This document shows, in pieces, positions 7,450 through 13,287 of a stretch of DNA of 44,101 nucleotides. How positions within the stretch are numbered: the stretch's first letter is position 1; each line of letters begins with the position of its first letter. Both the position numbers and the translations under genes were made by a program. The notes under the pieces were generated by a model. The model saw nothing but the letters and a program-made list of their open reading frames with translations. It was not told where the DNA came from and searched no databases. The DNA is from a virus, in the IMG/VR virus record IMGVR_UViG_3300009408_000482, positions 1 to 44,101 of that record, one strand, 5' to 3'.

Positions 7450-7485
7450 GCGGCTTTCTTATGTTTCCCGCGCCGCCGATAAGAC

Positions 7486-7821
7486 ATGGACCTCCCCGTC
7501 TCCAACGGCACCTACGACGATCGCACGGTCGGGAGGTTCCTGCGCAAGACGGAGATGGACGGACACGGATGTCTGCTGTGGACGGCGTGCCTGGACTCGG
7601 GCGGCTACGGCATCTTCCGCATATCCTCCACCAAGGTGGCCAACGCCCACCGCGTGTCGCACGAGATGTTCACCGGCCCCATCCCCCCAGGCGAGTGGAT
7701 ATTGCATTCCTGCGATGTCAGGCGTTGCGTGAACCCCGACCACCTTCGAATGGGATCGGCCAAGGAGAACACGGCGGACATGTGCCGCAGGGGCAGGCAA
7801 CGCCGTTCTCGCAAACAATAG
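7486..7821 (+). CDS. HNH endonuclease, 111 aa
   Basis: A free-standing HNH nuclease of the small phage type (HNH_3-like) that cleaves DNA with one metal ion. Visible elements in order: CLLWTACLDSGGYGIFRI (about 29-46), AHRVSHEMFTGPIPPGE with the first His (about 54-70), LHSCDVRRCVNPDHLRMGS carrying the C/H/N/H residues (about 73-92), then the NTADMCRRGRQ tail. All expected catalytic and structural residues appear intact. It opens the plus-strand accessory run. No Shine-Dalgarno site is evident before ATG 7486. Such genes are often mobile and inserted between phage genes; in some phages HNH proteins near terminase assist packaging, but terminase is distant here. Confidence 0.9.
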   Translation: MDLPVSNGTYDDRTVGRFLRKTEMDGHGCLLWTACLDSGGYGIFRISSTKVANAHRVSHEMFTGPIPPGEWILHSCDVRRCVNPDHLRMGSAKENTADMCRRGRQRRSRKQ

Positions 7822-7829
7822 AACTCCGC

Positions 7830-7835
7830 TATAAT
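7830..7835 (+). promoter_or_regulatory. TATAAT -10 box, leaderless geometry
   Basis: Perfect TATAAT ends five bases before ATG 7841, so a transcript starting 6-7 bases after the box would begin at or near the start codon. No Shine-Dalgarno site is present. The -35 region (TTCTCG at 18 bases) is weak. Confidence 0.65.
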
Positions 7836-7840
7836 GGTGT

Positions 7841-8074
7841 ATGGCAAAAACAAATGTGTGCAAGGAACGGGATCGTCGCAGAGCCACCTGCCGGATGCTC
7901 ATCGCGATGGTCAGGAAGGAACAGCCGGATTGGGACGCCAAACAATGCGCCGGATGGTTGTCGAAACACATGAAGGGCATCCGTGCGGCCATCAGGCGGG
8001 CTACGAGGAACGCCATCATCGACGAGATGATGCACGATTATGTGGAGACGGGCCTGGAAGGGTGGAAAGATTGA
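7841..8074 (+). CDS. Small basic helical protein, 77 aa
   Basis: Predicted to be translated from a leaderless mRNA (TATAAT five bases before ATG). The protein is basic and helical, with two Cys and several Arg/Lys clusters (CKERDRRRATCRMLIAMVRK, HMKGIRAAIRRATRN). It may bind nucleic acid. No family recognised. TGA 8072-8074 overlaps the TTG start of the next gene. It heads a run of overlapping genes to 10349. Confidence 0.7.
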   Translation: MAKTNVCKERDRRRATCRMLIAMVRKEQPDWDAKQCAGWLSKHMKGIRAAIRRATRNAIIDEMMHDYVETGLEGWKD

Positions 8075-8334
8075 ACATCATACAGTACACACGACCCTAC
8101 GGCATGTGCGACGGGTTAATCCTCACAGGTGACGGCGTGGCCGAGGTCCGGGACTCACGGATAGTGGGGGAGCTCGTCTACGACACCATCGAGCTTTGGT
8201 GGCAGGGCCCGTGTCTCTGCCATTGGTGTGGACATAAGTGGCACTCCGTCATCGAGACGGACTGGAATGGCACCACCCCCTGCGGCTTCGAGTGTCCGGC
8301 ATGCGGCAAAATGGATGGGATGGCGGCCGAATGA
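8071..8334 (+). CDS. Zinc-ribbon protein, 87 aa
   Basis: TTG start at 8071 overlaps the previous stop (TTGA), with GAAGGGTGGAAAG upstream. Residues 1-45 are a small beta-rich segment. A two-pair zinc ribbon follows: CLCHWCGHKWHS and FECPACGKMDG (about 49-82). Layout resembles small phage zinc-finger proteins of unknown role. The stop overlaps the next start as ATGA. The alternative start at 7834 would cover the preceding gene and was rejected. Confidence 0.68.
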   Translation: MNIIQYTRPYGMCDGLILTGDGVAEVRDSRIVGELVYDTIELWWQGPCLCHWCGHKWHSVIETDWNGTTPCGFECPACGKMDGMAAE

Positions 8335-8591
8335 GCAACTCGAAGCCCTATTGGTGTCCACGGTGCGGGATCGAGCCGTCGCTGCCCACGCATTCCTACT
8401 GCCGGGAATGCCGCAACGAGTACGCCAGGGAGCACCGGGCCAAGCGCAAGGCCGAGGGACTTTGCGGGTGGTGCGGTCGGCGCGTGGATGGCACAGGCAG
8501 GGGCAGCATCTCCTGGTGCAAGGAACACAGGGAGATGCACCGTGCCAGGATGGAGGGGTACAGAAGAGCCGACGGGGTATTACCAAGGTGA
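8331..8591 (+). CDS. Multi-Cys zinc-finger protein, 86 aa
   Basis: ATG 8331 overlaps the previous stop. Cys motifs in order: WCPRCG, YCRECRNEYAREHRAKRK, LCGWCGRRVDG and SWCKEHREMH. These would make two zinc knuckles with basic helices between them, a pattern also seen in the larger protein at 17368-17892, so the two may be distant paralogues. Such CxxC plus Arg/Lys helices are common beside phage HNH genes. DNA or RNA binding is likely by inference. Longer in-frame start at 8238 is rejected because it overlaps the zinc-ribbon gene. Confidence 0.74.
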   Translation: MSNSKPYWCPRCGIEPSLPTHSYCRECRNEYAREHRAKRKAEGLCGWCGRRVDGTGRGSISWCKEHREMHRARMEGYRRADGVLPR

Positions 8592-8639
8592 TGGATGTCA
8601 CCGGAAGATTTTCCGAGGGAGAACGAGAAGGAAAGCATC

Positions 8640-8999
8640 ATGTATGGACTACGGGATTGGATCAAGACCGCCGGATGCATATGCGAAGGCAGCGGGTGGC
8701 ATGTGGACATGACGGAGATGATGTCCCTGCGGCATCAATCCGAGCTGGTGGAGCAGGTCTTGCCCGTGCTGCGAACTAAGCTGGAGCGGATAAAGGGCAG
8801 GAGACTGGCGTATTCCCTGATCGAGGAACCCGGCGAGCGGGAGAGAAGGTGGGCGCGGCAGGTGGAGTGCCTGCTCAAGGCCGAGATTCGCGTGAACGAG
8901 TGCGACATCGACAGGGTGGACGCCGAGCGCAAGGCGCTGGCTGCGAAGAACTTGAGGGACTTCTACGGAAGGCAAGGAGCCGAGAGGAAATCGATATGA
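8640..8999 (+). CDS. Hypothetical helical protein, 119 aa
   Basis: Start chosen at ATG 8640 because GAAGGAAAG lies just before it; ATG 8595 in the same frame would add 15 residues. The protein is helical and charged (ELVEQVLPVLRTKLERIKGR, ECLLKAEIRVNECDIDRVDA), with Cys only near the start (CICEGSGW). It may be a coiled-coil adaptor. No family recognised. Its stop overlaps the next start (ATGA), continuing the coupled chain. Confidence 0.7.
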   Translation: MYGLRDWIKTAGCICEGSGWHVDMTEMMSLRHQSELVEQVLPVLRTKLERIKGRRLAYSLIEEPGERERRWARQVECLLKAEIRVNECDIDRVDAERKALAAKNLRDFYGRQGAERKSI

Positions 9000-9634
9000 A
9001 GGACTGGCGGGACAGGATGGGCATCCGACAAAGGATGCTGACGGACGGAAGGAACCTCGCCTCGCTCTCGGAGGACGGGTCGCACGTCGTCATGCAGCTC
9101 ACGAAGGGGCTGCACGCGCTCGTGGACCTGCGCGACTGGCCGAGGGTCAGGGAGATGCAGTGGACCGCCATGTCGTGCTCCAAGGCGGGCGGGAAGCCGG
9201 TCCACAACGCCGCGACCTCGGTTCGTGCGGGCAAGGGCGAGCACTACAGGACCCATCTGCTGCACCGCCTCGTCATGGGGCTGGAGGTGGGCGATCGCAG
9301 GCATGTGGTGAGGACCGACACGGACGGCATCGACTGCCGCAGGTCCAACCTGACGGTCACGGACGGCGTCTCGGTGGCGCCCAGGCGGAAGCAGTCCACC
9401 ATGAGGGGCAACCCGGTCACGTCGAGGTACATGGGGGTCAACCTGTCCAAGCGGCGCAACAGGGACGGGACGGTCAGGCACTACTGGGACGTGCGGTGCA
9501 CCTGGGACGGCGGGCAGCACTTCCTCGGCGTGTTCCCCCACACGGACGAGGGCGAGGTGGAGGCGGCGATGGCGTTCGACGCGGCTGTCAGGGAGCACCG
9601 GGCCCCAGGGGCGAGGACGAATTTCCCGTGCTGA
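8996..9634 (+). CDS. HNH/AP2-type homing endonuclease-like protein with altered HNH motif, 212 aa
   Basis: ATG 8996 overlaps the previous stop, with GAGAGGAAA before it. Two parts are visible. Residues about 25-120 follow the HNH layout of phage homing endonucleases (LTKGLHALVDLRDWPRV, THLLHRLVMGLEVGD, DGIDCRRSNLTV). Where functional relatives have a D-H-x-(N/D)-G core before the NRRSNL stretch, this protein reads VVRTDTDGIDCRRSNL, so a key His is missing. Residues about 145-210 are an AP2-type DNA-binding domain (SRYMGVNLSKRRNRDG, WDVRCTWDGGQHFLGVF, AAMAFDAAVREH, ending TNFPC). Likely a DNA binder with a weakened or lost nuclease. A related protein lies at 17907-18368. Confidence 0.82.
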   Translation: MKDWRDRMGIRQRMLTDGRNLASLSEDGSHVVMQLTKGLHALVDLRDWPRVREMQWTAMSCSKAGGKPVHNAATSVRAGKGEHYRTHLLHRLVMGLEVGDRRHVVRTDTDGIDCRRSNLTVTDGVSVAPRRKQSTMRGNPVTSRYMGVNLSKRRNRDGTVRHYWDVRCTWDGGQHFLGVFPHTDEGEVEAAMAFDAAVREHRAPGARTNFPC

Positions 9635-9687
9635 CACGCATACACGTCAACCGGAATCACATCAGGGCGAACGCGAAAGGCGCATCG

Positions 9688-9843
9688 ATGCCGGTCCTGA
9701 CGGTCAAGACATACAGGTCGAACATCAAATGCGACAGGTGCATAATACACGGACCGAGCGAGGTCGTCTACAGACCCGATGACCCGTTGCCGTGCGGCGC
9801 GAAGTGCTGGATCGAGACTAATGCGGAGGTGGAGATATGCTGA
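9688..9843 (+). CDS. Small Cys-containing protein, 51 aa
   Basis: Start chosen at ATG 9688 with GAAAGGCG upstream. A GTG at 9628 overlapping the previous gene's stop would give 71 aa and cannot be excluded. CDRC and CGAKC pairs suggest one zinc site. The rest is beta-like (MPVLTVKTYRSNIK, SEVVYRPDDPL). No family recognised. The stop lies within the start region of the next gene. Confidence 0.55.
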   Translation: MPVLTVKTYRSNIKCDRCIIHGPSEVVYRPDDPLPCGAKCWIETNAEVEIC

Positions 9844-10349
9844 AATGGATAACGGGCATTGTGGCACTGTGCAACCCGCTGAGGAAGGCCGGCCCCGGAG
9901 GGGGCGGCCGCAGGCTATGCGGCCAGTGCAGGTTCGACCTGACACAGGAGCGGACGCGCAACATCACCCTGCTGGAGCGCAACGTGGAGCTTTCCCTCGA
10001 GATGGCCAAGGTCCAGGCCAGGAATGATGCGGGTGAACGGGAGAACTCCATGCTCAGGGGCAGATGCCGGGCGGCGGATGCGCTTGAGATGGAGAGGATG
10101 GCCAGCCGCTACGGCCAACTCCCGCCCACACGGGACATCCGTACAGCAGCGGCAATTCAACGGTTCCTCGCAGGAGGCCTGTCAGGCCCGCAGCGGGCCT
10201 TGCAGGGTCAATTCGCCCAGCAGCGGCAATTCAACGGCATGACGCAGCACGAGTACATGAGGCAGTTCCTCGGCGGTCCCATGTCGTCGGCCATGATGAA
10301 CATCGCGCAGTCGACGGGGCTTCCGCTCAACAGGTGTCCAGCCCCATGA
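9837..10349 (+). CDS. Coiled-coil protein carrying an in-frame palindromic element, 170 aa
   Basis: ATG 9837 overlaps the preceding stop; GGAGGTGGAG precedes it. A short hydrophobic start (MLKWITGIVALCNPL) is followed at residues 16-25 by RKAGPGGGGRR, encoded by a copy of the GC palindrome that is otherwise confined to non-coding DNA. Next comes CGQC, a long charged coiled coil (NITLLERNVELSLEMAKVQA), and a Gln-rich C-terminus with RQFNGMTQHEYMRQFLGG. Function unknown. The last 23 bases overlap the convergent HTH gene. The element insertion keeps the frame, so the gene may still be functional. Confidence 0.7.
   Translation: MLKWITGIVALCNPLRKAGPGGGGRRLCGQCRFDLTQERTRNITLLERNVELSLEMAKVQARNDAGERENSMLRGRCRAADALEMERMASRYGQLPPTRDIRTAAAIQRFLAGGLSGPQRALQGQFAQQRQFNGMTQHEYMRQFLGGPMSSAMMNIAQSTGLPLNRCPAP
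9881..9910. repeat. Palindromic GC element inside a coding sequence
   Basis: Diverged copy of the element family (GAGGAAGGCC followed by the CCCCGGAGGGGGC core). Length and phase keep the 9837-10349 frame open. Confidence 0.65.
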
Positions 10350-10824
10350 CGCGCATCAGCTCCACGCCCTTGGCCTGCGCTCCGTCGGGCATGTCCACCC
10401 AAGCCCATGTCCTGCGGCGCGTGACGGCGTAGACCGTGGATCTGCCCACCCCGTACGCCCCCATGATGTCCCTGACGCTGCACCCCGCCGCCCGGAGGCA
10501 GAGCATCTCCCGCACGGAGTACTCGTCCAGGACCCTCGGCCTGTGGTTGTCGGGACGCCCCGTGTCCTCGAAGTCCGAGTCCACCCTGGCGTCGTCGCCC
10601 TCGTCGAAGTCCTCCGGGAAGGGGGAGAAGGTCCCGGACATGGACACTGGTCCCGGACCGGGGGGGGCGGGCATGAGGTAGGAGCCGTCCATCGACACGC
10701 GGACGATGTCCCGGTCCCTCAGCGCCCGGCGCATGAACGGATCGGTCTCGTCCACGCGGCAGAGGCCGTCCAGCACCCCGTCCGGCGTCACCAGCCCGCC
10801 AAGCCTGTTCACGCGCACCCTCAA
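10327..10824 (-). CDS. HTH DNA-binding protein, 165 aa
   Basis: The C-terminal part (about residues 99-143) reads as a helix-turn-helix of the resolvase/Hin-like or MerR-free type: DEYSVREMLCLRAAGCSVRD, then IMGAYGVGRSTVYAVTRRRT. This is the usual 'S..DIA..YGVSRSTVY.I' pattern, so sequence-specific DNA binding is likely. The N-terminal half is basic at first (RVRVNRLGGLVTPDG), then acidic and Pro-rich in the middle. I place the start at TTG 10824, five bases after a TAGAAT box, as a leaderless gene. ATG 10842 in frame would put that box inside the gene. It is divergent from the gene at 10937 and may control both. It overlaps the convergent gene by 23 bases. Confidence 0.78.
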   Translation of the reverse strand: MRVRVNRLGGLVTPDGVLDGLCRVDETDPFMRRALRDRDIVRVSMDGSYLMPAPPGPGPVSMSGTFSPFPEDFDEGDDARVDSDFEDTGRPDNHRPRVLDEYSVREMLCLRAAGCSVRDIMGAYGVGRSTVYAVTRRRTWAWVDMPDGAQAKGVELMRVMGLDTC

Positions 10825-10829
10825 GCCGC

Positions 10830-10835
10830 ATTCTA
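10830..10835 (-). promoter_or_regulatory. TAGAAT -10 box, leaderless geometry (minus)
   Basis: gaTAGAAT on the minus strand ends five bases before TTG 10824, the same spacing seen for plus-strand genes at 7841, 14226 and 16313. No Shine-Dalgarno site. Its upstream region overlaps the divergent promoter at 10850-10878. Confidence 0.55.
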
Positions 10836-10849
10836 TCGTCATCCCCGCC

Positions 10850-10878
10850 TTGACATCCGTGAGGATGTATCGTAGACT
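10850..10878 (+). promoter_or_regulatory. Sigma70-type promoter upstream of the 10937 gene
   Basis: TTGACA (10850-10855), 17-base spacer, TAGACT (10873-10878). Perfect -35 and near-consensus -10. Predicted start near 10885 gives a leader of about 50 bases to ATG 10937. Together with the divergent TAGAAT box this forms a compact regulatory switch next to the HTH gene. Confidence 0.78.
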
Positions 10879-10936
10879 ATGCGTGTGGGCGATGGTCGTC
10901 CGGTCCGGGGATCAAGATGCGGAGGAGAACGAAGCC

Positions 10937-11314
10937 ATGAAAAAGAAAACCCTGCAAGCAGCCTGTGAACGGGTGGGCGGGATGTTCGGCAGTTCCGTCG
11001 TGTACCACGGCGTGCTGGACTTCGTGAAGAATGACAACGGCATGTACGAACTGAGGGACGCGGACACGGGAAAAGCCCCCAAGAGCTCTCTCCCGGACGA
11101 CGACATCGATGCGGTCGTGTGCTACGGCGGCGACCTGAACTCCATCGAGATACATTTCCACCCGCAGACCGAAAGGGCGGAAGTGATGCGCGTGTTCACG
11201 GGTAGGTTCGGTTTGGGGCGGACCGTCTCGAAGGTATCCGAACCGGGGCATGCGCAGGCCATCGTGCTCGCGCCGATGAGAGCCGGGTCATGGGACGCCG
11301 AATGCATGCGATGA
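10937..11314 (+). CDS. Hypothetical protein, 125 aa
   Basis: ATG 10937 has GGAGGAG nine bases upstream and lies behind a strong promoter, so it is probably well expressed early. It begins with a Lys run (MKKKTLQAACERVGGMFG) and continues as a mixed alpha/beta fold with an acidic centre (SSLPDDDIDAVVCYGGDL, SIEIHFHPQTERAEVMRVF). No motif recognised. It stands alone between the HTH gene and a tiny leaderless gene, a position typical of early host-takeover or anti-host proteins; that role is a guess from context. Confidence 0.75.
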   Translation: MKKKTLQAACERVGGMFGSSVVYHGVLDFVKNDNGMYELRDADTGKAPKSSLPDDDIDAVVCYGGDLNSIEIHFHPQTERAEVMRVFTGRFGLGRTVSKVSEPGHAQAIVLAPMRAGSWDAECMR

Positions 11315-11325
11315 CCTGTGTGGTC

Positions 11326-11331
11326 TATAAT
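11326..11331 (+). promoter_or_regulatory. TATAAT -10 box, leaderless geometry
   Basis: Perfect TATAAT directly abuts ATG 11332 and ends six bases before an in-frame ATG at 11338. No Shine-Dalgarno site and no clear -35. Confidence 0.55.
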
Positions 11332-11454
11332 ATGCGCATGGATATTGATATGACAGTTTGGACGCCGGAAACCGTTGTCAGCGTGGTGAATCAGCTTTGG
11401 TGGGCAGTATTCTGGATATTTCTATGCATCGGAACCCGACCACGCAGGCACTAG
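11332..11454 (+). CDS. Tiny membrane peptide, 40 aa (38 aa from second ATG)
   Basis: Two in-frame ATGs (11332, 11338) lie directly behind TATAAT; the second has the spacing seen at other leaderless genes. After a short polar start (MDIDMTVWTPETVVSVV) a Trp-rich hydrophobic helix follows (QLWWAVFWIFLCIG) and a basic end (TRPRRH), consistent with one membrane span with the C-terminus inside. Lower GC than flanking genes. Could be a superinfection-exclusion, lysis or toxin-like peptide; no family is recognised and it may be too short to be certain. Confidence 0.45.
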   Translation: MRMDIDMTVWTPETVVSVVNQLWWAVFWIFLCIGTRPRRH

Positions 11455-11561
11455 CCTGGGATAGGCCGCTACCGTTCACACGCTGTGACAAATCCAGCAC
11501 CTTCGAAGAATGCTAGGATTTCACATAGCGTGCAAGCACGCTGCGCGATATCCATGCATTG

Positions 11562-11615
11562 GGACGCCCCCCGCAGTTACCCGTTCGAAGAGGGACGCCC
11601 CCGGAGGGGGCGGCC
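11562..11615. repeat. 54-bp perfect inverted repeat, left copy (contains palindromic element)
   Basis: This is the exact reverse complement of 13288-13341. Bases 11580-11615 are the 36-bp palindromic element. The other 18 bases (11562-11579, GGACGCCCCCCGCAGTTA) are specific to this pair. The two copies bracket about 1.67 kb of mostly non-coding DNA that starts just before the tRNA. Confidence 0.9.
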
Positions 11616-11631
11616 GGGCGATGACACCCAC

Positions 11632-11666
11632 CGTCACCAGCCCGCCAAGCCCGTCCACGCGCACCC
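11632..11666 (-). pseudogene. Remnant of the HTH-gene 5' end
   Basis: This 35-bp stretch matches 10786-10820, the first codons of the HTH gene, with two mismatches, and on the minus strand it reads RVRVDGLGGLVT versus RVRVNRLGGLVT in the gene. No HTH domain or intact frame follows. It is either a gene fragment moved together with the neighbouring palindromic element or a duplicated DNA site that overlaps the start of the gene. The rest of 11455-11798 holds no gene I can support. Confidence 0.6.
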
Positions 11667-11776
11667 GCCGCTCCGCAGGGATAACGCACGCAGGGAGGGG
11701 TAGTTTCCGAGGCCAACCGAAACCGCCTTTTGCCTCCGCCATTGTGATGTTGCCCTGGAAACCGGATATCACGAGA

Positions 11777-11782
11777 TATAAT
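11777..11782 (+). promoter_or_regulatory. TATAAT -10 box of the tRNA gene
   Basis: TATAAT ends 16 bases before the mature tRNA 5' end, leaving a short 5' leader. The -35 region is not convincing. Confidence 0.6.
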
Positions 11783-11798
11783 GACAAGGGGAGCGGTC

Positions 11799-11872
11799 GG
11801 GACTGTAGCTCAATTGGTCAGAGCACTGGATTGTCGATCCAGAGGTCAGGGGTTCGAATCCCCTCAGTCCCG
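11799..11872 (+). tRNA. tRNA-Asp, anticodon GTC
   Basis: A full cloverleaf can be drawn by hand. Acceptor stem GGGACTG pairs with CAGTCCC, followed by discriminator G. D-arm is AGCTCAATTGGTCAGAGCA, anticodon stem CTGGA/TCCAG with loop TTGTCGA (anticodon GTC), variable loop AGGTC, and T-arm GGGG TTCGAAT CCCC. CCA is not encoded. It decodes GAC/GAT, and GAC is very common in the virion genes. It is the only tRNA seen and lies at the edge of the repeat-rich region, which is also a typical position for a recombination site, though no integrase is present. Confidence 0.95.
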
Positions 11873-12000
11873 TTGGAGGTTGCTCAGTAGGGGACGAGAA
11901 GCAGCCAGAGGGGTGCTGGAGGCAATGCGTCGCGGTTCGTATCCACCACCTCTCCAGTGCATCCCGTTCAGTGCAGTCAATCTCATCCCACACACTCCCC
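11873..12000. other. Non-coding spacer after tRNA
   Basis: No plausible gene. It contains a purine-rich stretch and, near its end, the first diverged copies of the GTTCA(C/G)TGCA unit that becomes a clear repeat after 12001. Open frames here run through the tRNA or the palindrome and have no ribosome site. Confidence 0.6.
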
Positions 12001-12082
12001 GTTCACTGCATCCCGTTCACCGTTCACTGCATCCCGTTCACTGCATCCCGTTCGAAGAGGGACGCCCCCGGAGGGGGCGGCC
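12001..12082. repeat. GTTCACTGCATCCC direct repeats leading into a palindromic element
   Basis: The 14-bp unit GTTCACTGCATCCC occurs at 12001-12014, 12022-12035 and 12036-12049, with a diverged copy near 11965. The last copy runs into the 36-bp palindromic element at 12047-12082, which is identical to those at 2071 and 11580. The downstream flank (CCTGATGAGACGGGTGGAGG) also resembles the flank of the 2071 copy, so the mobile or duplicated unit is longer than the hairpin alone. Confidence 0.85.
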
Positions 12083-12122
12083 TGATGAGACGGGTGGAGG
12101 GGATGACACCTGAACACCTGAA

Positions 12123-12181
12123 CAGCCAACACAGCCAACACAGCCAACACAGCAGCTCTCCCCCGGCGGTAGCCGGGGGAG
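12123..12181. repeat. 9-bp tandem repeat followed by a 10-bp perfect stem
   Basis: CAGCCAACA is repeated three times in tandem (12123-12149). Directly after comes a hairpin with arms CTCCCCCGGC (12158-12167) and GCCGGGGGAG (12172-12181) and loop GGTA. No T-tract follows, so it is not a classical terminator. Confidence 0.85.
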
Positions 12182-12275
12182 GCGGCCACAACCCCCTTGG
12201 CTTTGCGCACACAGGCTTCAATTCATCATCCGGCACTTGGACACCATTTTCCCCCGGGGACGCAGCAGAGCGGCT

Positions 12276-12356
12276 TAGAATGCGTTCTGTGGACATGTCC
12301 GTTTTGGTGTAAGCGCCCAAAAAACCCCTCTAAACGCCCACCTAGGGCGTCTTTTG
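12276..12356 (+). ncRNA. Candidate short RNA with its own terminator
   Basis: A TAGAAT box (12276-12281) is followed about 50 bases later by a rho-independent terminator: ACGCCC (12334-12339), loop, GGGCGT (12345-12350), then CTTTT. A transcript starting near 12288 would be about 70 nt. The only ORF inside it is a five-codon ATG frame; a longer frame begins at a CTG and is not convincing. The RNA call rests on promoter plus terminator only. Confidence 0.4.
12334..12356 (+). terminator. Rho-independent terminator
   Basis: Six-base GC-rich stem ACGCCC/GGGCGT, five-base loop, then CTTTT. It ends the putative short RNA or any transcript coming from the tRNA. Confidence 0.6.
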
Positions 12357-12433
12357 CCCACCCCGACGCCGCTCAGAGGCCCGTACGGGGGGGCAATTCC
12401 ACCCTGGCGCATCTTATCGGATCCATCCGATAA

Positions 12434-12467
12434 GGCCGCCCCCTCCGGGGGCGTCCCCCTTCGAACG
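12434..12467 (-). repeat. Palindromic GC element, reverse orientation
   Basis: Reverse-oriented copy with GGCCGCCCCCTCCGGGGGC and TTCGAA at the far end; one or two differences from the 36-bp consensus. It abuts the first TTATCGGAT palindrome. Confidence 0.8.
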
Positions 12468-12594
12468 GACCCGTTATGTCACGCCCATAATGCGCATCAG
12501 CCTTTTCGGCCCGATGGAACTTACCCGGTCAGCGCCGCCCGGAGGCCGTACAGGGGGGCAATTCCACCCTGATCCCCCCGGAGGGAGGATTCGC

Positions 12595-12634
12595 GGGGGC
12601 GGCCGGACCCATGCCCAAGGAATTCGACCGTCTC
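12595..12634. repeat. Duplicated palindrome-arm/ATG module, copy 1
   Basis: About 40 bp ending AAGGAATTCGACCGTCTC recur at 13051-13091. Each copy begins with the GGGGGCGGCCGGA arm of the palindromic element and contains an ATG followed by codons for (P/S)KEFDRL. The frame from ATG 12611 runs 42 codons, the other opens into unrelated sequence, so I do not call genes; they look like duplicated debris or a remnant of one small gene. Confidence 0.7.
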
Positions 12635-13030
12635 CTGATCCCCGATGAAGGTCGGCGCATCCTATCGGATCCATCCGATAAGGTCGGCCGCCCATGTGTC
12701 ACGCGCAGCGTAATGTCACGATGGATGAGGGTCCGGTAATGCGCATCCACCTTATCGGACCCGCGCATCTTCCCGGACCATAAGTTCCATTGGCTGATGA
12801 AAAGGACCCGAACCCCTCCGGGGGCCTCAGAACAGGGGTGTCCGTTTACGGGAGGACTCGGACAGTCCGATAACAGGATAACCGGGTCCGGACCCCTCGG
12901 GGCCCCGATGTTATCGGACCATGGGAAAAGGTGTCCCTGAACGGTGTCCGTTCGCGCAGGGATATGCGGACCTCGACCGTCCGAAAGGCCAGACCCCCCC
13001 AGCGTACAGACCCCGTGGGAGGGATCGCGT

Positions 13031-13091
13031 GAAGGAGGGACGCCCCCGGAGGGGGCGGCCGGATCCGATGTCCAAGGAATTCGACCGTCTC
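13031..13091. repeat. Palindromic element plus duplicated KEFDRL module, copy 2
   Basis: A palindromic element (13037-13060) preceded by GTGAAGGAGGGACG, as at 2043, is followed by the second copy of the AAGGAATTCGACCGTCTC module. Confidence 0.75.
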
Positions 13092-13287
13092 ATCACAACC
13101 CGGGGATCAGGGTCGCATTCCGCCCCGTCCGGTAATGGGTGGCGGGGCAGCCCCCTGCGGCCGGCCCGTCCGGCCCCTGGCGGCGCGGGGGGGGCTAGTA
13201 AAAGACCTCGTCACAGAATGGGGAGGGGTGTTTATGCGGAGGCTGGTGGCGAGTATGCCATGATGCGCACCACGCTGGCCGCCCCCT
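13092..13287. other. Non-coding GC-rich spacer
   Basis: No supported gene. It contains a G/C run (GGCGGCGCGGGGGGGGC) and GC-rich half-palindromes related to the repeat family. Open frames here are repeat-driven and lack ribosome sites. Confidence 0.55.

Larger units (their letters stand above)
12413..12919. repeat. Cluster of TTATCGGA(T/C) sites, candidate iterons or operators
   Basis: CTTATCGGAT and its complement form a perfect palindrome with a 2-bp spacer at 12413-12434, and a second, slightly degenerate copy lies at 12663-12680. Single sites follow at 12751-12760, 12865-12873 (reverse) and 12911-12919: seven half-sites in about 500 bp of gene-free DNA. Other duplicated pieces are interspersed: GGGGGGCAATTCCACCCTG (12386 and 12554 areas) and AATGCGCATC (12486 and 12737 areas). 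Clustered short repeats in gene-free DNA suggest a replication origin or a regulator-binding array. Confidence 0.6.

Noticed and set aside
11799-11872. tRNA as prophage attachment site
   Set aside because: No integrase or excisionase is present and the tRNA is complete with its own -10 box.
11781-12113. Open frame over tRNA-Asp and palindromic element
   Set aside because: It translates the tRNA and repeat DNA; no ribosome site.
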